The notes: generated from the letters alone by a model not told the origin. Positions 34,152 to 43,551 are shown, counted from the first letter of the stretch. The stretch is DNA of 64,000 nt from Actinoplanes ianthinogenes (GCF_018324205.1 NZ_AP023356.1:3179501-3243500), one strand, 5' to 3'. Numbers and translations are program-made.

Positions 34152-36193
34152 GACTTCTCCTCCACCGGCTGATCAGCATCGGACGTCGGCTCCGTGGGGT
34201 GGAAGCGCGGGCCACGCGCCGGCGCCCGGCTCAGGCCACGGTCCAGCCGCTCCAGGTCGCGGTCCTGGCTGGAGCGCAGCTGCCAGGGCACGCTGGTCAC
34301 CATCACCCCGGGTTCGAAGAGCAGCCGCCCCTTGATCCGCAGCGCGCTCTGGTTGTGCAGCAGGTTCTCCCACCAGCGGCCGACGACGTACTCCGGGACG
34401 AAGACGGTGACCACGTCGCGGGGCGAGGCGCGGCGCACGCTCTTGACGAAGTCGATGATCGGCTTGGTGATCTCCCGGTACGGCGAGTCCACCACGGTCA
34501 GCGGGACCGGCAGCTCCCGGCGCTCCCACTCGGCCTGGATGTTGCGGGTGTCCTTGTCGTCGACGTTGACCGTCACCGCCGTGATCGTGTCCGGCCGGGT
34601 CGCCTGCGCGTAGGCGACCGCCCGCAGCGTCGGCATGTGCACCTTGCTGACCAGCACCACCGCGTGGTTGCGCGACGGCAGCACCGGGCGCTCCTCGGTG
34701 GGCAGCAACTCCTCGGCGACCCGGGTGTAGTGCTTGTGGATGGCCAGCATCAACCCGTAGATCACGATCATCGCGGCGATGGCGATCCACGCGCCGAGCA
34801 GGAACTTGGTGATCAGCACGACGATCAGCACGGCGCCGGTCAGGCCCATGCCGAACGCGTTGATCGCCCGGGAGCGGATCATCCGGCGCCGGCGTTCCGG
34901 ATCTCGCTGGACCTTCAGCAGCCTGTTCCAGTGCCGGATCATGCCGCCCTGGGAGAGCGTGAACGAGACGAACACGCCGACGATGTAGAGCTGGATCAGC
35001 CGGGTGGTCTCCGCCTGGAACGCGACGATCAGCACGATCGCGGCGGCGGCCAGGAAGACGATGCCGTTGCTGAACGCCAGCCGGTCGCCCCGGGTGTGGA
35101 ACTGGCGGGGCAGATACCGGTCCTGGGCCAGGATCGAGCCGAGCACCGGGAACCCGTTGAACGCGGTGTTCGCGGCCAGGAACAGGATCAGCGCGGTGAT
35201 CGCGCCGACCAGCACGACCAGCCAGGAGCCGTGGCCGAAGACGGTCTCGGCGAGCTGCGCCGTCACCGTCTTCTGCTCGTAGTTCGGCGGGCCGGCGAGG
35301 ATCTGGGTGGTCGGGTCCTCGACGTACTGGAGGTGGGTCAGCCGGGCCAGCGAGATGATGCCGAACAGCATCACGATCGCGATGGCGCCGAGCAGCAGCA
35401 GCGTGGTCGCGGCGTTCTTGCTTTTCGGCGGCTTGAACGCGGGCACGCCGTTGGAGATCGCCTCGACGCCGGTCAGCGCCGCACAGCCGGACGAGAACGT
35501 CCGTAACAGCAGGAAGACGAAGGCGAAGCTGGTGAGGTGACTCTCCTCGGCGGTGATGGTCAGCCCGGCGCTGGGCGCCAGCAGGTCCTGGCCGAGGACG
35601 AAGACCCGGAACAGACCCGTCAAGATCATCCCGACCATGACGAAGATGAACAGGTACGTCGGGACCGCGAACGCCGTGCCGGACTCCCGCAGCCCGCGCA
35701 GGTTGAGCGCGGTCAGCAGCAGCACCGCCCCGACCGCGATCTCGACCTTGTACTCGCCGATCGAGTCCCAGGGCAGCACCGAGGCGAGGTTGCTGACCCC
35801 CGAGGAGATCGACACCGCGACGGTCAGGATGTAGTCGACCAGCAGCGCGCTGGCCACTCCGAGGCCGGCCCGGGGGCCGATGTTGACGGTGGCCACTTCG
35901 TAGTCACCGCCGCCGGACGGGTAGGCGTGCACGTTCTGCCGGTAGCTGGCGACCACGGTCACCATCACCACCGCGACCGCGAGCGTCACCCAGGGCGAGA
36001 TCGCGAAGGCGCTGGCCCCGGCGATCGAGAGGGTCAGCAGGATCTCGTCCGGCGCGTAAGCCACGCTGGACAGGGCGTCGCTGGCGAACACCGGCAGGGC
36101 GATCCGTTTCGGCAGCAGCGTGTGTTGCAGCTTGTCCGAACGGAACGGCCGGCCGAGAAGCAGCCGCTTGGCTAGGGAGGTGGTACTTGCCAC
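34148..36193 (-). CDS. APC-family amino-acid/polyamine permease-like protein
   Basis: A 681-residue membrane protein. The first about 450 residues form a 12-TM APC permease: LPVFASDALSSVAYAPDEILL (TM1 with the broken-helix region), YPSGGGDYEVA and TGVEAISNGVPAF. A C-terminal soluble domain of about 190 residues follows (VVLVSKVHMPTLRAVAYA, VFVPEYVVGRWWENLLHNQ), as in the mycobacterial orthologue beside ceoBC. The substrate is unproven; K+ or amino acids are possible given the TrkA neighbours. GTG at 36193 fits the family N-terminus; ATG at 36262 is an alternative. Confidence 0.88.
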   Translation of the reverse strand: MASTTSLAKRLLLGRPFRSDKLQHTLLPKRIALPVFASDALSSVAYAPDEILLTLSIAGASAFAISPWVTLAVAVVMVTVVASYRQNVHAYPSGGGDYEVATVNIGPRAGLGVASALLVDYILTVAVSISSGVSNLASVLPWDSIGEYKVEIAVGAVLLLTALNLRGLRESGTAFAVPTYLFIFVMVGMILTGLFRVFVLGQDLLAPSAGLTITAEESHLTSFAFVFLLLRTFSSGCAALTGVEAISNGVPAFKPPKSKNAATTLLLLGAIAIVMLFGIISLARLTHLQYVEDPTTQILAGPPNYEQKTVTAQLAETVFGHGSWLVVLVGAITALILFLAANTAFNGFPVLGSILAQDRYLPRQFHTRGDRLAFSNGIVFLAAAAIVLIVAFQAETTRLIQLYIVGVFVSFTLSQGGMIRHWNRLLKVQRDPERRRRMIRSRAINAFGMGLTGAVLIVVLITKFLLGAWIAIAAMIVIYGLMLAIHKHYTRVAEELLPTEERPVLPSRNHAVVLVSKVHMPTLRAVAYAQATRPDTITAVTVNVDDKDTRNIQAEWERRELPVPLTVVDSPYREITKPIIDFVKSVRRASPRDVVTVFVPEYVVGRWWENLLHNQSALRIKGRLLFEPGVMVTSVPWQLRSSQDRDLERLDRGLSRAPARGPRFHPTEPTSDADQPVEEKS

Positions 36194-36307
36194 GAGTGCC
36201 AAGAGTACGACCGGACGTGATCGAGCGTTGCCCGCCCCGGACACAGTGCGGCAGAGGGGCATGGCAGGCTCATCAAGGACGGTAGCGATTCGGGAGGGCA
36301 CGTAGCC

Positions 36308-36973
36308 GTGCACGTGGTGATCATGGGGTGTGGCCGGCTCGGTTCCACGCTGGCACAGAACCTCGACGCGCGGGGCCATCAGGTCGCCGTGATCGATCAG
36401 AACGCCGACGCGTTCCGTCGGCTGGGCTCGGACTTCGGCGGGATCACGGTCAACGGCATCGGCTTCGACCGGGACGTGCTGCGGGCCGCCGGCATCGAGC
36501 GGGCCGACGCGTTCGCCGCGGTCTCCAGCGGCGACAACTCGAACATCATCTCGGCCCGGCTGGCCCGCGAGACCTTCGGCGTCTCCCGGGTGGTGGCCCG
36601 GATCTACGACGCCAAGCGCGCCCAGGTGTACGAGCGGCTCGGCATCCCCACCGTGGCGACCATCCGCTGGGCCGCCGACCGGATGTTCCGGTACCTGGCG
36701 CCCGAGGAGCGCTTCGAGGTCTTCCGCGACCCGACCAGCGTGGTCAGCATCGTCGAGGCGCCGCTGCACCGGGACTGGGTGGGCCGCACGGTCAAGAGCC
36801 TGGAGGAGGGCACCGGCGCCCGGGTGGCGTACCTGATGCGTTTCGGGATGGGCTCGCTGGCCCAGCCGTCCACCGTGCTCCAGGACGGCGACCAGGTGTT
36901 CATGCTCGTCACCGACGAGACTGTGGGCAAGGTACTGGACATCGCCGGGCGCGCCGGAAACGAAGGGCACTGA
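36308..36973 (+). CDS. ceoB: TrkA-type K+ uptake regulatory protein, first copy
   Basis: A 221-residue RCK protein. TrkA-N Rossmann fold with VVIMGCGRLGSTLAQNL (NAD-binding GxGxxG) and VIDQNADAFRRL, then a TrkA-C domain (VVSIVEAPLHRDWVGRTV). It gates a potassium transporter in response to nucleotide. GTG at 36308 has GGGAGG upstream. It is divergent from the permease (114-bp gap) and separated from the second copy by 1 nt. Gene symbol follows the M. tuberculosis neighbourhood. Confidence 0.92.
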   Translation: MHVVIMGCGRLGSTLAQNLDARGHQVAVIDQNADAFRRLGSDFGGITVNGIGFDRDVLRAAGIERADAFAAVSSGDNSNIISARLARETFGVSRVVARIYDAKRAQVYERLGIPTVATIRWAADRMFRYLAPEERFEVFRDPTSVVSIVEAPLHRDWVGRTVKSLEEGTGARVAYLMRFGMGSLAQPSTVLQDGDQVFMLVTDETVGKVLDIAGRAGNEGH

Positions 36974-36974
36974 C

Positions 36975-37637
36975 ATGCGCATCGCCATCGCGGGAGCCGG
37001 CAACGTGGGCCGGTCGATCGCTCAGGAACTGATCGGCAACGGGCACGAGGTCATGCTGATCGAGCGGCAGCCGCGCCAGCTCTGCCCGGAGCGGGTGCCC
37101 GAGGCGCAGTGGATCCTGGCCGACGCCTGCGAGCTGAGCAGCCTGGAGGAGGCCGACGTCGCGTCCTGCGACGTGGTGGTCGCGGCGACCGGCGACGACA
37201 AGGCCAACCTGGTGGTCTCGCTGCTGGCCAAGACCGAGTTCGCGGTCGGCCGGGTGGTGGCCCGGGTGAACCGGGCGGAGAACGAGTGGCTGTTCACCGA
37301 GCAGTGGGGCGTCGACGTCTCGGTCAGCAAGCCGCGCCTGATGGCCGCCCTGGTCGAGGAGGCGGTGACGGTCGGCGACCTGGTCCGGCTGATGACGTTC
37401 CGGCAGGGCGAGGCCAACCTCGTGGAGATCACCCTGCCGAAGAACGCGCCGTACGAGGGTCAGCCGCTGCGGGCGGTGCCGATGCCGCGGGACGCCGCGC
37501 TGGTCGCCATCCTGCGCGGCAAGCGCGTGGTGGTGCCGACCCCGGACGACCCGCTGGAGGCCGGCGACGAGCTGATCTTCGTGTGCACCGCCGAGGTGGA
37601 GGAGCAGATCCGCGCGGTGGTGCTCGGCCCCGCTTAG
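36975..37637 (+). CDS. ceoC: TrkA-type K+ uptake regulatory protein, second copy
   Basis: A 220-residue RCK protein similar in plan to the preceding one: MRIAIAGAGNVGRSIAQELI (GxGxxG), MLIERQPRQL, CDVVVAATGDDKANLVVSLLAK, and a TrkA-C domain (VEITLPKNAPYEGQPLRAV). The pair probably forms a hetero-oligomeric gating ring. ATG follows the ceoB stop by 1 nt, so both are co-translated. The 3' end overlaps the convergent DUF3159 gene by 4 bp. No Trk/Ktr channel subunit is in the window. Confidence 0.92.
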   Translation: MRIAIAGAGNVGRSIAQELIGNGHEVMLIERQPRQLCPERVPEAQWILADACELSSLEEADVASCDVVVAATGDDKANLVVSLLAKTEFAVGRVVARVNRAENEWLFTEQWGVDVSVSKPRLMAALVEEAVTVGDLVRLMTFRQGEANLVEITLPKNAPYEGQPLRAVPMPRDAALVAILRGKRVVVPTPDDPLEAGDELIFVCTAEVEEQIRAVVLGPA

Positions 37638-38410
37638 GCGTCCGCCGGATCGGTCCGCTGGGCGGCGGTGATCCGGTGGATGGCCCAGGCGGTGAAGGCG
37701 AACGTCGCGGCGTAGATCGGCCAGCTGATCAGGATCCGGACGATGCCCAGAGCGTTCGCCTCGCCGAGCTGCCACAGGTAGAACTGGATCCCGGCCCGCA
37801 CCGCCAGCGAGGCCACCCAGAGCAGGGTGAGCCACTGGAAGGCGCGGAACAGCCGCGCGTTGCCGAACCAGTCCTGCCGGCCCTTGTTGGCCATGATGCC
37901 CCAGGCGTAACCGATCAACGGTTTCCGGAACACCACCGAGAGCAGCAGCACCGCCGCCTGCCCGAAGGTGAGCAGGATGCCGGGCAGGTAGAAGTTTTTC
38001 GCGTCGCCGCTGCGCCAGGCGAAGTACGCCCCGAGGGCGATGCCGAAGAGTCCGTTGACCGCGTGCCGGACCGGCTGCTTGCGAGCCAGCCGGACGCCGC
38101 CGATGGCGAGCGCCGAGCCGACCGACCCGATGATCGCCCAGAGCAGGGCGGTCTCCTTGTCGAAGCCGGCCACCGACTCGCCCAGCAGCACGTTGAACAG
38201 CACGAAGGCGAGCACCGGGATGCTCGACTCGATCAGGCCCCGCACCCCGCCGAGCTGCTCGGCGATCTGCTCGCTGAGCGGTGGGAGCGGCTCCTCCTCG
38301 TCCTGCTCCGGCGGCACCGGGTGCAGGTCGAGCTCCTCGACGATGTCCTCGGCGAGCCGCTCCTCCACGCTTTCGTGCGCCACGTGGCGCGGCTCGTTGC
38401 CGGGTGTCAC
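37634..38410 (-). CDS. DUF3159 integral membrane protein
   Basis: A 258-residue protein: an acidic cytoplasmic N-terminus (DIVEELDLHPVPPEQDEEEP), then about six TM helices (PVLAFVLFNVLLGES, LLWAIIGSVGSALAIGGV, GILLTFGQAAVLLLSVVF). GYAWGIMANKGRQDWF is a conserved DUF3159 block. Function unknown. The GTG at 38410 overlaps the OB-fold gene stop by 4 nt. It is the last gene of the dut-DUF3710-OB-DUF3159 operon. Confidence 0.88.
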   Translation of the reverse strand: MTPGNEPRHVAHESVEERLAEDIVEELDLHPVPPEQDEEEPLPPLSEQIAEQLGGVRGLIESSIPVLAFVLFNVLLGESVAGFDKETALLWAIIGSVGSALAIGGVRLARKQPVRHAVNGLFGIALGAYFAWRSGDAKNFYLPGILLTFGQAAVLLLSVVFRKPLIGYAWGIMANKGRQDWFGNARLFRAFQWLTLLWVASLAVRAGIQFYLWQLGEANALGIVRILISWPIYAATFAFTAWAIHRITAAQRTDPADA

Positions 38411-38784
38411 CGGGGCGCCTCCAGCTCGTAGAACGGGTTGTAGATGACCTTGCGGTCGTCCCGGATCGCGATCCGGCCGCGCGCGGTCAGCTGGCGCCCG
38501 GGCTCGATGCCGGCGATCGACCGGCGGCCCAGGAAGACCAGCGTCACCACGTCGCTGCCGTCCCAGAGGTCGGCCTCCAGGGTGGGCAGGTTGGTCCGTG
38601 GAGTGTACGCCACGGTCCGCAGTCGTCCGGACACCGAAACGACCTGACCCCGCCGGCACTGGCCGGCGGGCATCGCGCCACATTTCGCCGAGTCCCGCTG
38701 CAACTCCCGAGCATCGAGCTCGGAGTCGGTCGCGGTCAGCCGGTCCAGGAACCGGCGCAGGCCGGTCCGCTCCTCCGTGGTCAT
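38407..38784 (-). CDS. OB-fold nucleic-acid-binding protein
   Basis: A 125-residue protein with a single OB-fold like the anticodon-binding/RecG-wedge type: GQVVSVSGRLRTVAYTP, EADLWDGSDVVTLVFLGRR, GRQLTARGRIAIRDDRKVIYNP. Two Cys (AKCG, GQCR) sit before the fold. It presumably binds single-stranded nucleic acid; its role is unknown. Position between DUF3159 and DUF3710 is conserved in actinobacteria. Confidence 0.85.
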   Translation of the reverse strand: MTTEERTGLRRFLDRLTATDSELDARELQRDSAKCGAMPAGQCRRGQVVSVSGRLRTVAYTPRTNLPTLEADLWDGSDVVTLVFLGRRSIAGIEPGRQLTARGRIAIRDDRKVIYNPFYELEAPR

Positions 38785-38809
38785 GATTTCACGGTAACCC
38801 TATCCGGTC

Positions 38810-39457
38810 TCAAACTTCCTGCCCGGGGCCCTGCTCGGCCATCTCGCGCGGCAACCGCAGCGGGAGCGGCTCGCGGACCGGCCGCGGCTCGTTGTCCCGG
38901 ACCACGACCAGACCCTCCAGGGCAACGCCCAGCACGCCCTCGCGGGCCGCGTCGGCGGCCGCGGCGCCCTGGAACAGCGCCCGGACCATCCAGCGCGGGC
39001 CGTCCACGCCGACGAAGCGCACGTCGGCCGGGCCCTCCGGGGTGTTCACCCGGGCCAGCAGCTCGGTGCCGTACCGGCCGGTGAGCTCACGGGCCTGGAC
39101 GCCGTCGGCGGTCATCGCGGTGGCGATCTCCTCGCGCACCTCGTCCCAGATGCCCTCGGTCTTCGGCGCCGCGAACACCCCGAGCTGGAGCGCGCTCTCG
39201 CCGTCCACCAGGACGACCTGCTCGACGCCACCGTCCGGGTTGGCCTGCACCCGCACCTCGACGCCCTCGATCGCCGGGATCTGGAGGCTGCCCAGGTCGA
39301 GCCGCTGCACGTCGGACGGGGCGTGCCGGAGGTCCCAGGGGCCGAACTCGGGCGCCGGGGCCTCACCGTCGGCCGCCAGGCTCTTGGCGAGCGCCTTCGA
39401 GGGCGGCGCGTCGGCCGCGCGTACGTGCTTGGCGCCCTCGCGCTTACGGGAGAACAT
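38810..39457 (-). CDS. DUF3710 family protein
   Basis: A 215-residue soluble protein. [21 protein letters not shown], the [32 protein letters not shown] region and [13 protein letters not shown] are DUF3710 signatures. Function unknown. ATG at 39457 (MFSRKREG) is preferred over 39487 because it matches the family start. It overlaps the end of dut by 14 bp and is followed by the OB-fold gene after 25 bp. Confidence 0.88.
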   Translation of the reverse strand: MFSRKREGAKHVRAADAPPSKALAKSLAADGEAPAPEFGPWDLRHAPSDVQRLDLGSLQIPAIEGVEVRVQANPDGGVEQVVLVDGESALQLGVFAAPKTEGIWDEVREEIATAMTADGVQARELTGRYGTELLARVNTPEGPADVRFVGVDGPRWMVRALFQGAAAADAAREGVLGVALEGLVVVRDNEPRPVREPLPLRLPREMAEQGPGQEV

Positions 39458-39920
39458 CACTGCCAGCCTTTCCTTCACCAAAGCCACCGGTCGAACCGTG
39501 CCCGCCGGCGCCCCGCGAGGTGTCGTCGAGGGTGTCCACCAGGTGGAACACCGCTCGCTCCACCCGCTGGACGACGAGCTGGGCGATGCGGTCGCCGCGC
39601 GAGATCTTCACGGTCTGCGCCGGGTCATGATTGATCAGATTGACGAGAATCTCACCGCGGTAACCGGCGTCGACCGTACCGGGCGCGTTGAGCACCGTCA
39701 CCCCGAGGCGAGCGGCCAGCCCGGAACGCGGGTGGACCAGCCCCACGAAGCCGTCCGGGATGGCGACCGCGATGCCGGTCCGGACCTTGACCCGCGCACC
39801 CGGGGCGATCTCCGCCTCCTCGGCCGCGACCAGGTCGGCGCCGGCGTCACCGGGGTGCGCGTAGGCCGGCAGCGGCAGGTCCGGGTCGATCAGGCGAACC
39901 TGGATGACTACGTCGCTCAA
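39444..39920 (-). CDS. dut: Deoxyuridine 5'-triphosphate nucleotidohydrolase
   Basis: A 158-residue trimeric dUTPase. Its five motifs are present: [11 protein letters not shown] (1), PRSGLAAR (2), [11 protein letters not shown] (3, catalytic Asp, uracil-binding Tyr), RGDRIAQLV (4) and the flexible [10 protein letters not shown] arm (5). It removes dUTP and supplies dUMP to ThyA. The start is TTG at 39920 with AAGGAA 8 nt upstream. It heads the operon with DUF3710 and is divergent from DUF3093. Confidence 0.96.
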   Translation of the reverse strand: MSDVVIQVRLIDPDLPLPAYAHPGDAGADLVAAEEAEIAPGARVKVRTGIAVAIPDGFVGLVHPRSGLAARLGVTVLNAPGTVDAGYRGEILVNLINHDPAQTVKISRGDRIAQLVVQRVERAVFHLVDTLDDTSRGAGGHGSTGGFGEGKAGSDVLP

Positions 39921-40013
39921 CGGAAGATTCCTTCACTGGAGTACGGCCCCGGGCGGTGCCTACCCTGCCATCCTGCCGTGCCCCGCATCGGAGGCGCGCC
40001 GTACCCTTCGAGG

Positions 40014-40526
40014 GTGACACCCCAGCCCCCGGCCCGCACCACCGAGGCCCATCAGGAGCGTCTCGGCCTGCCCTGGTGGGCCTGGCCCACCACACTGCTG
40101 GTCGGCGCGATCGTGGCCACCGAGCTGACCCTGGGATTCCCCGAGCTCCCCGCCTGGTTGCCCTATTCGGTGCTGCTCCCGCTCTCGATCCTGCTGCTGC
40201 TCCCGCTGGGCCGGCTGCGGGTCGCGGTGCGCGACGGCGAGTTCCTGGTCGACGACGCCCGGCTGCCGGTCGAGTTCATCGCCGACGTGGTGGCCCTGGA
40301 CGCGGCGGGCAAGCGGGAGGCGCTCGGCGTCGGCGCGCACCCCACGGCCTTCGTGGTGCAGCGCCCGTGGATCGGCGGCGCCGTGCAGGTGCTGCTCGAC
40401 GACCCGGCCGACCCGACGCCGTACTGGGTGGTCAGCACCCGGCGGCCGGTCGAGCTGGCCACCACCCTGCTGGCGGTCAGTCGTCGAGCTCGCGCCGCTT
40501 CGGACTCTTCAGCATCTGCTTCTTGA
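40014..40526 (+). CDS. DUF3093 membrane protein
   Basis: A 170-residue protein with two TM helices (WWAWPTTLLVGAIVATELTLG and YSVLLPLSILLLLPLG) and a small soluble domain (LPVEFIADVVALDAAGKREALG, YWVVSTRRPVEL). This is the DUF3093 pattern, and the place opposite dut is conserved in actinobacteria. Function unknown. GTG at 40014 gives the usual start. The end overlaps the next, convergent, gene by 50 bp. Confidence 0.87.
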   Translation: MTPQPPARTTEAHQERLGLPWWAWPTTLLVGAIVATELTLGFPELPAWLPYSVLLPLSILLLLPLGRLRVAVRDGEFLVDDARLPVEFIADVVALDAAGKREALGVGAHPTAFVVQRPWIGGAVQVLLDDPADPTPYWVVSTRRPVELATTLLAVSRRARAASDSSASAS

Positions 40527-41301
40527 GGTCGTCCCGCACGCGCTCGCCGACCGCGATGGTGGCCCGCCGGTTCAGATAACTGGCGACCGCGGCGCCGGTC
40601 AGCATCGGGCCGAACGAGGTGAGGTTGCGCCCGAACCGGTGCAGCAGCCGCTTCTGGAGGTCGCGCCGGGTGGCCGTGCTCAGCACGCTGGCCGCGGCGA
40701 CCCCGGGCAGCATCGGGTTGACCCCGCGCTGGCCGGCCCAGGACTGGATCAGGGTGAACGCGCGCTCGGTGCCGTTGCCGGCGATCGTGTCGCCGTACAG
40801 CTCGTGCAGCTCGCCGATCAGCTTCAACTCGATCGCCACCACGGTGATCGTCTCGGCGGAGAGCAGCACCGGCGCGGAGAGCAGGGTGGGCGCCGCGGCC
40901 CACTCGATCGACGCGATGCCGCCGCCGGCCGCGCCCACGCCGGCCGTCGCCCGGGCGGCGTTGCGGATCAGGCGCTCGGCGAGGGCGTCGTCGTCCATGC
41001 CGGGGAAATGCCGGCGCAGCGTCTCCCGGCTGCGCACCGGGACGTGCGGAGCCACGTCGGCGACCACGTCGGCCATCCAACGCAGGGCGGCGCGCGGTTT
41101 GAAGGCCTGGCTCAGCCCACGGCGGCGCACGTCGCCGACCAGGCGGCCGAGCAGCCGTCGCCGGCCGGCCGGCTCCAGGTCGTCGCCGGTGAGGGCCGCG
41201 ACGGTGCGGCCCAGCTCCTCGTCGGCCTGCGCCTGCGCCGGGGTCTCCAGCGGGTCGGCGCCGGAGACCGCGGAGTCGGGTACGCGGTCCGGTTGACTCA
41301 T
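40477..41301 (-). CDS. Conserved protein of unknown function with central hydrophobic region
   Basis: A 274-residue protein. Its N-terminal half is charged (RRRLLGRLVGDVRRRGLSQAF, DVAPHVPVRSRETLRRHFPG). The middle is hydrophobic (ATAGVGAAGGGIASIEWAAAP, TLLSAPVLLSAETITVVAIEL) and may associate with membrane. The C-terminus is basic. I do not recognise a family with certainty. ATG at 41301 has GGGGAGG 7 nt upstream. Confidence 0.75.
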   Translation of the reverse strand: MSQPDRVPDSAVSGADPLETPAQAQADEELGRTVAALTGDDLEPAGRRRLLGRLVGDVRRRGLSQAFKPRAALRWMADVVADVAPHVPVRSRETLRRHFPGMDDDALAERLIRNAARATAGVGAAGGGIASIEWAAAPTLLSAPVLLSAETITVVAIELKLIGELHELYGDTIAGNGTERAFTLIQSWAGQRGVNPMLPGVAAASVLSTATRRDLQKRLLHRFGRNLTSFGPMLTGAAVASYLNRRATIAVGERVRDDLKKQMLKSPKRRELDD

Positions 41302-41401
41302 CGTCGTCCTCCCCGTCGTCGTCACCGGCTCAAGTGCCCGGTTCCGTCCCTGGGTCAAACCCCGTGAATGTGTGAAACGCGCTGCGCGCGAGCACGCCCT
41401 C

Positions 41402-41698
41402 TCAGGCGCACTCGCGGCAGATCAGCTCCCCGTTCCGCTCCGCGGCCAGCTGGCTGCGGTGGTGCACGAGGAAGCAGCGGGAGCAGCGGAACTCGTCGGT
41501 CTGCATCGGCAGCACCTTGACGGTCAGCTCCTCGTCGGCGAGGTCGGCGCCGGGCAGCTCGAAGCTCTCCGCCACCTCGACCTCGTCGACGTCCACAGAT
41601 CCCGACTGCGAGTCGGTACGACGGGACTTGAGCTCCTCGAGGCTGTCCTCGCCGAGGTCGACCTCATCGCGACGCGGGGCGTCGTAGTCGGTGGCCAT
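41402..41698 (-). CDS. DUF4193 zinc-ribbon-like protein
   Basis: A 98-residue acidic protein with N-terminal TDYDAPRRDEVDLGEDSLEEL and a C-terminal Cys4 site (RCSRC ... ICREC). This is the actinobacterial DUF4193 family, beside the LytR_C gene in M. tuberculosis too. Function unknown; the Cys4 site suggests zinc. AGGAGA precedes the ATG by about 9 nt. A perfect palindrome lies in its leader. Confidence 0.9.
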   Translation of the reverse strand: MATDYDAPRRDEVDLGEDSLEELKSRRTDSQSGSVDVDEVEVAESFELPGADLADEELTVKVLPMQTDEFRCSRCFLVHHRSQLAAERNGELICRECA

Positions 41699-42044
41699 CG
41701 GTTTTCACTCTCCTGTATCGATGTGTCACTTGGCGTTAGTAACGCCGATGACGTGGTTTCGGTTCCCGGTTCCGCCAGACGATTTCTGACACTCGTTCGG
41801 ACACCGAGTAAGGGCCCGGCGAGCGCGGAACCTTACCGCTGTCGCGGCAGAGTTGTACGCCCACTGGCGGCACATTGTTCCCGATGTGACTGAGGCGACA
41901 TCAAAGTAGGGGTCCCGACCTCTGGATCATCGTCGGCGCGCCGGAAGCATTCCCTGTTTCCGCGCGCCTGGCGGACAGACGCTAACCTCTCGACAGGCCC
42001 GGCGACCTCACCGGGGCCGGTCGTTCGATCCTGGAGCCAACCCC
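41699..42044. other. Divergent intergenic region, DUF4193 / LytR_C
   Basis: A 346-bp gap that must hold promoters for both flanking genes. Besides the palindrome at 41732-41746, I see AT-richer stretches but no convincing -35/-10 pair, no ORF and no copy of the P, T1 or T2 repeats. Confidence 0.6.
41732..41746. promoter_or_regulatory. Perfect palindrome GGCGTTAGTAACGCC in the DUF4193 leader
   Basis: Seven-base arms with one central base, 33 bp upstream of the DUF4193 ATG. Too small to be a good RNA hairpin (1-nt loop), so it is better explained as a protein-binding site. Confidence 0.5.
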
Positions 42045-42596
42045 ATGAGCTTTGCGCGCGTCCGAGCGCTCGTCGTCGTCGGCGTGCTCGCCGTGGCCGC
42101 GATCGTGTTCGTCATCGTCGCGCTGGTCCGCGACAAGCAGACGGACATCGCGAACGGTGCCAACTGCCCCAAAGGCGCCCCGCTCGCCGACGTGCAGTTG
42201 CCGGACGATCCCGCCGAGGTCACCCTCAAGGTGCTCAACGGCACCAAGCGAGCCGGCCTGGCGGACCAGGTGACCACGGAGTTCAAGAACCGCCGGTTCA
42301 CCGTACAGCCCTCCGGGAAGAGCAAGACCAAGTTCGACGGGGTCGCCGAGATCCGGTTCGGCCCGGACGCCGTGGGCCGGGCGCAGCTGGTCCGGGCGTA
42401 CTTCCTCGCCCAGTCGAAGATGGTCTACAACGAGAAGCGCAAGGGCGCGGTCATCGAGATCGTCATCGGGGACAACTTCCAGCAGCTCGCCACCACCACC
42501 GAGGTGAACCAGTCGCTGGTCGAGATCGGCGAGCCGGAGCTGCCCCCGGGCGCCTGCGTCAAGCCGGTCACCAAGAAGCCCGACGCCGACAGCTGA
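42045..42596 (+). CDS. cei: LytR_C-domain envelope protein (Cei-like)
   Basis: A 183-residue protein with one N-terminal TM helix (ALVVVGVLAVAAIVFVIVALV) and an extracytoplasmic LytR_C domain (VTLKVLNGTKRAGLADQVTTEF, FDGVAEIRFGPDAVGRAQLV). In M. tuberculosis the protein in the same position, between DUF4193 and suhB, is needed for envelope integrity. It lacks the LytR-CpsA-Psr phosphotransferase domain. The stop is 8 bp from the convergent suhB stop. Confidence 0.85.
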   Translation: MSFARVRALVVVGVLAVAAIVFVIVALVRDKQTDIANGANCPKGAPLADVQLPDDPAEVTLKVLNGTKRAGLADQVTTEFKNRRFTVQPSGKSKTKFDGVAEIRFGPDAVGRAQLVRAYFLAQSKMVYNEKRKGAVIEIVIGDNFQQLATTTEVNQSLVEIGEPELPPGACVKPVTKKPDADS

Positions 42597-42604
42597 CCAC
42601 CCGC

Positions 42605-43426
42605 CTAGGCACCGCCCGCGGCGTCCAGCTCGACCAGCAGGTCGTGCAGCACCGGGAAGAGCGCGGGCGGGGCCAGGAGCACCATCTCCGATCCCGCCGG
42701 CGCGCCGTTCAGCCCGGCGACCACCATCCCGGCCTCGGCGGCGATCAGGCCGCCGGCCGCGTGATCCCACGGGTTGAGACCTTTCTCGAAGAACGCGTCC
42801 AGCTTGCCCTCGGCGGCCAGGCACAGGTCGAGGGACGCCGCGCCGAAGCGCCGGACGTCACGCACCCGGGTGATCAACTCGGCGAACACCCGGCCCTGGT
42901 GCGCCCGGCGGCGCGGGTCGTAACCGAACCCGGTGCCGATCAGCGCCTGGCCCAGCACGGTCTCGGTGGAGCAGGCCAGCCGCCGGCCGGCCCGCCACGC
43001 GCCGCCGCCGCGGGTCGCGGTCCACTCGTCGCCGGTGGCCGCGTTCACCACCACGCCGGCCAGCACCTCGCCGTCCACCTCGGCGGCCAGCGAGACCGCG
43101 TACTGCGGCAGGCCGTACAGGTAGTTCACGGTGCCGTCGATCGGGTCGAGGATCCAGCGGACCGCGCCCGGCTCGGTGGTGCCGGCGTCGCCGTACTCCT
43201 CGCCGAGCACCCCGTCGCCCGGCCGCCCGGCCCGCAGCGCCTCCACCACCTGACGCTCGACCGCCTTGTCCGCCGCGGTGACGACGTCCGTGTCGGTGCT
43301 CTTGGTCTGCACGTCACCGATCGCCTCGTCGCGCATCCGGCGCGCGGTGGCCGCCGCCTCCCGGGCCACCCGGACGGCGATCGCCAGCAACTCACCGGGC
43401 GACGTGCCCGAAGAAATCTCGCTCAC
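42605..43426 (-). CDS. suhB: Inositol monophosphatase family protein (SuhB-like)
   Basis: A 273-residue Mg2+-dependent phosphatase. The metal-binding motifs are LGEEYGDAG, WILDPIDGTVNYLYGLPQ (DPxDGT) and LNPWDHAAGGLIAAEAG (WDxAAG). It would hydrolyse inositol 1-phosphate or a related sugar phosphate. GTG at 43426 has AAAGGA 7 nt upstream. It is divergent from sigA. In M. tuberculosis a ppgK gene lies between suhB and sigA; it is missing here. Confidence 0.92.
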   Translation of the reverse strand: MSEISSGTSPGELLAIAVRVAREAAATARRMRDEAIGDVQTKSTDTDVVTAADKAVERQVVEALRAGRPGDGVLGEEYGDAGTTEPGAVRWILDPIDGTVNYLYGLPQYAVSLAAEVDGEVLAGVVVNAATGDEWTATRGGGAWRAGRRLACSTETVLGQALIGTGFGYDPRRRAHQGRVFAELITRVRDVRRFGAASLDLCLAAEGKLDAFFEKGLNPWDHAAGGLIAAEAGMVVAGLNGAPAGSEMVLLAPPALFPVLHDLLVELDAAGGA

Positions 43427-43551
43427 GTATGGGTCCTTTCCGCCGATACGATTCTCGCCCGGAGCGTCTCCGACGAGGTCGTCGGCCCCCGGCGGCGTGC
43501 TGCGGGGGGAGGATCTCGTGAGACGGCGCTACAATTCACCCCTGCCCACGC

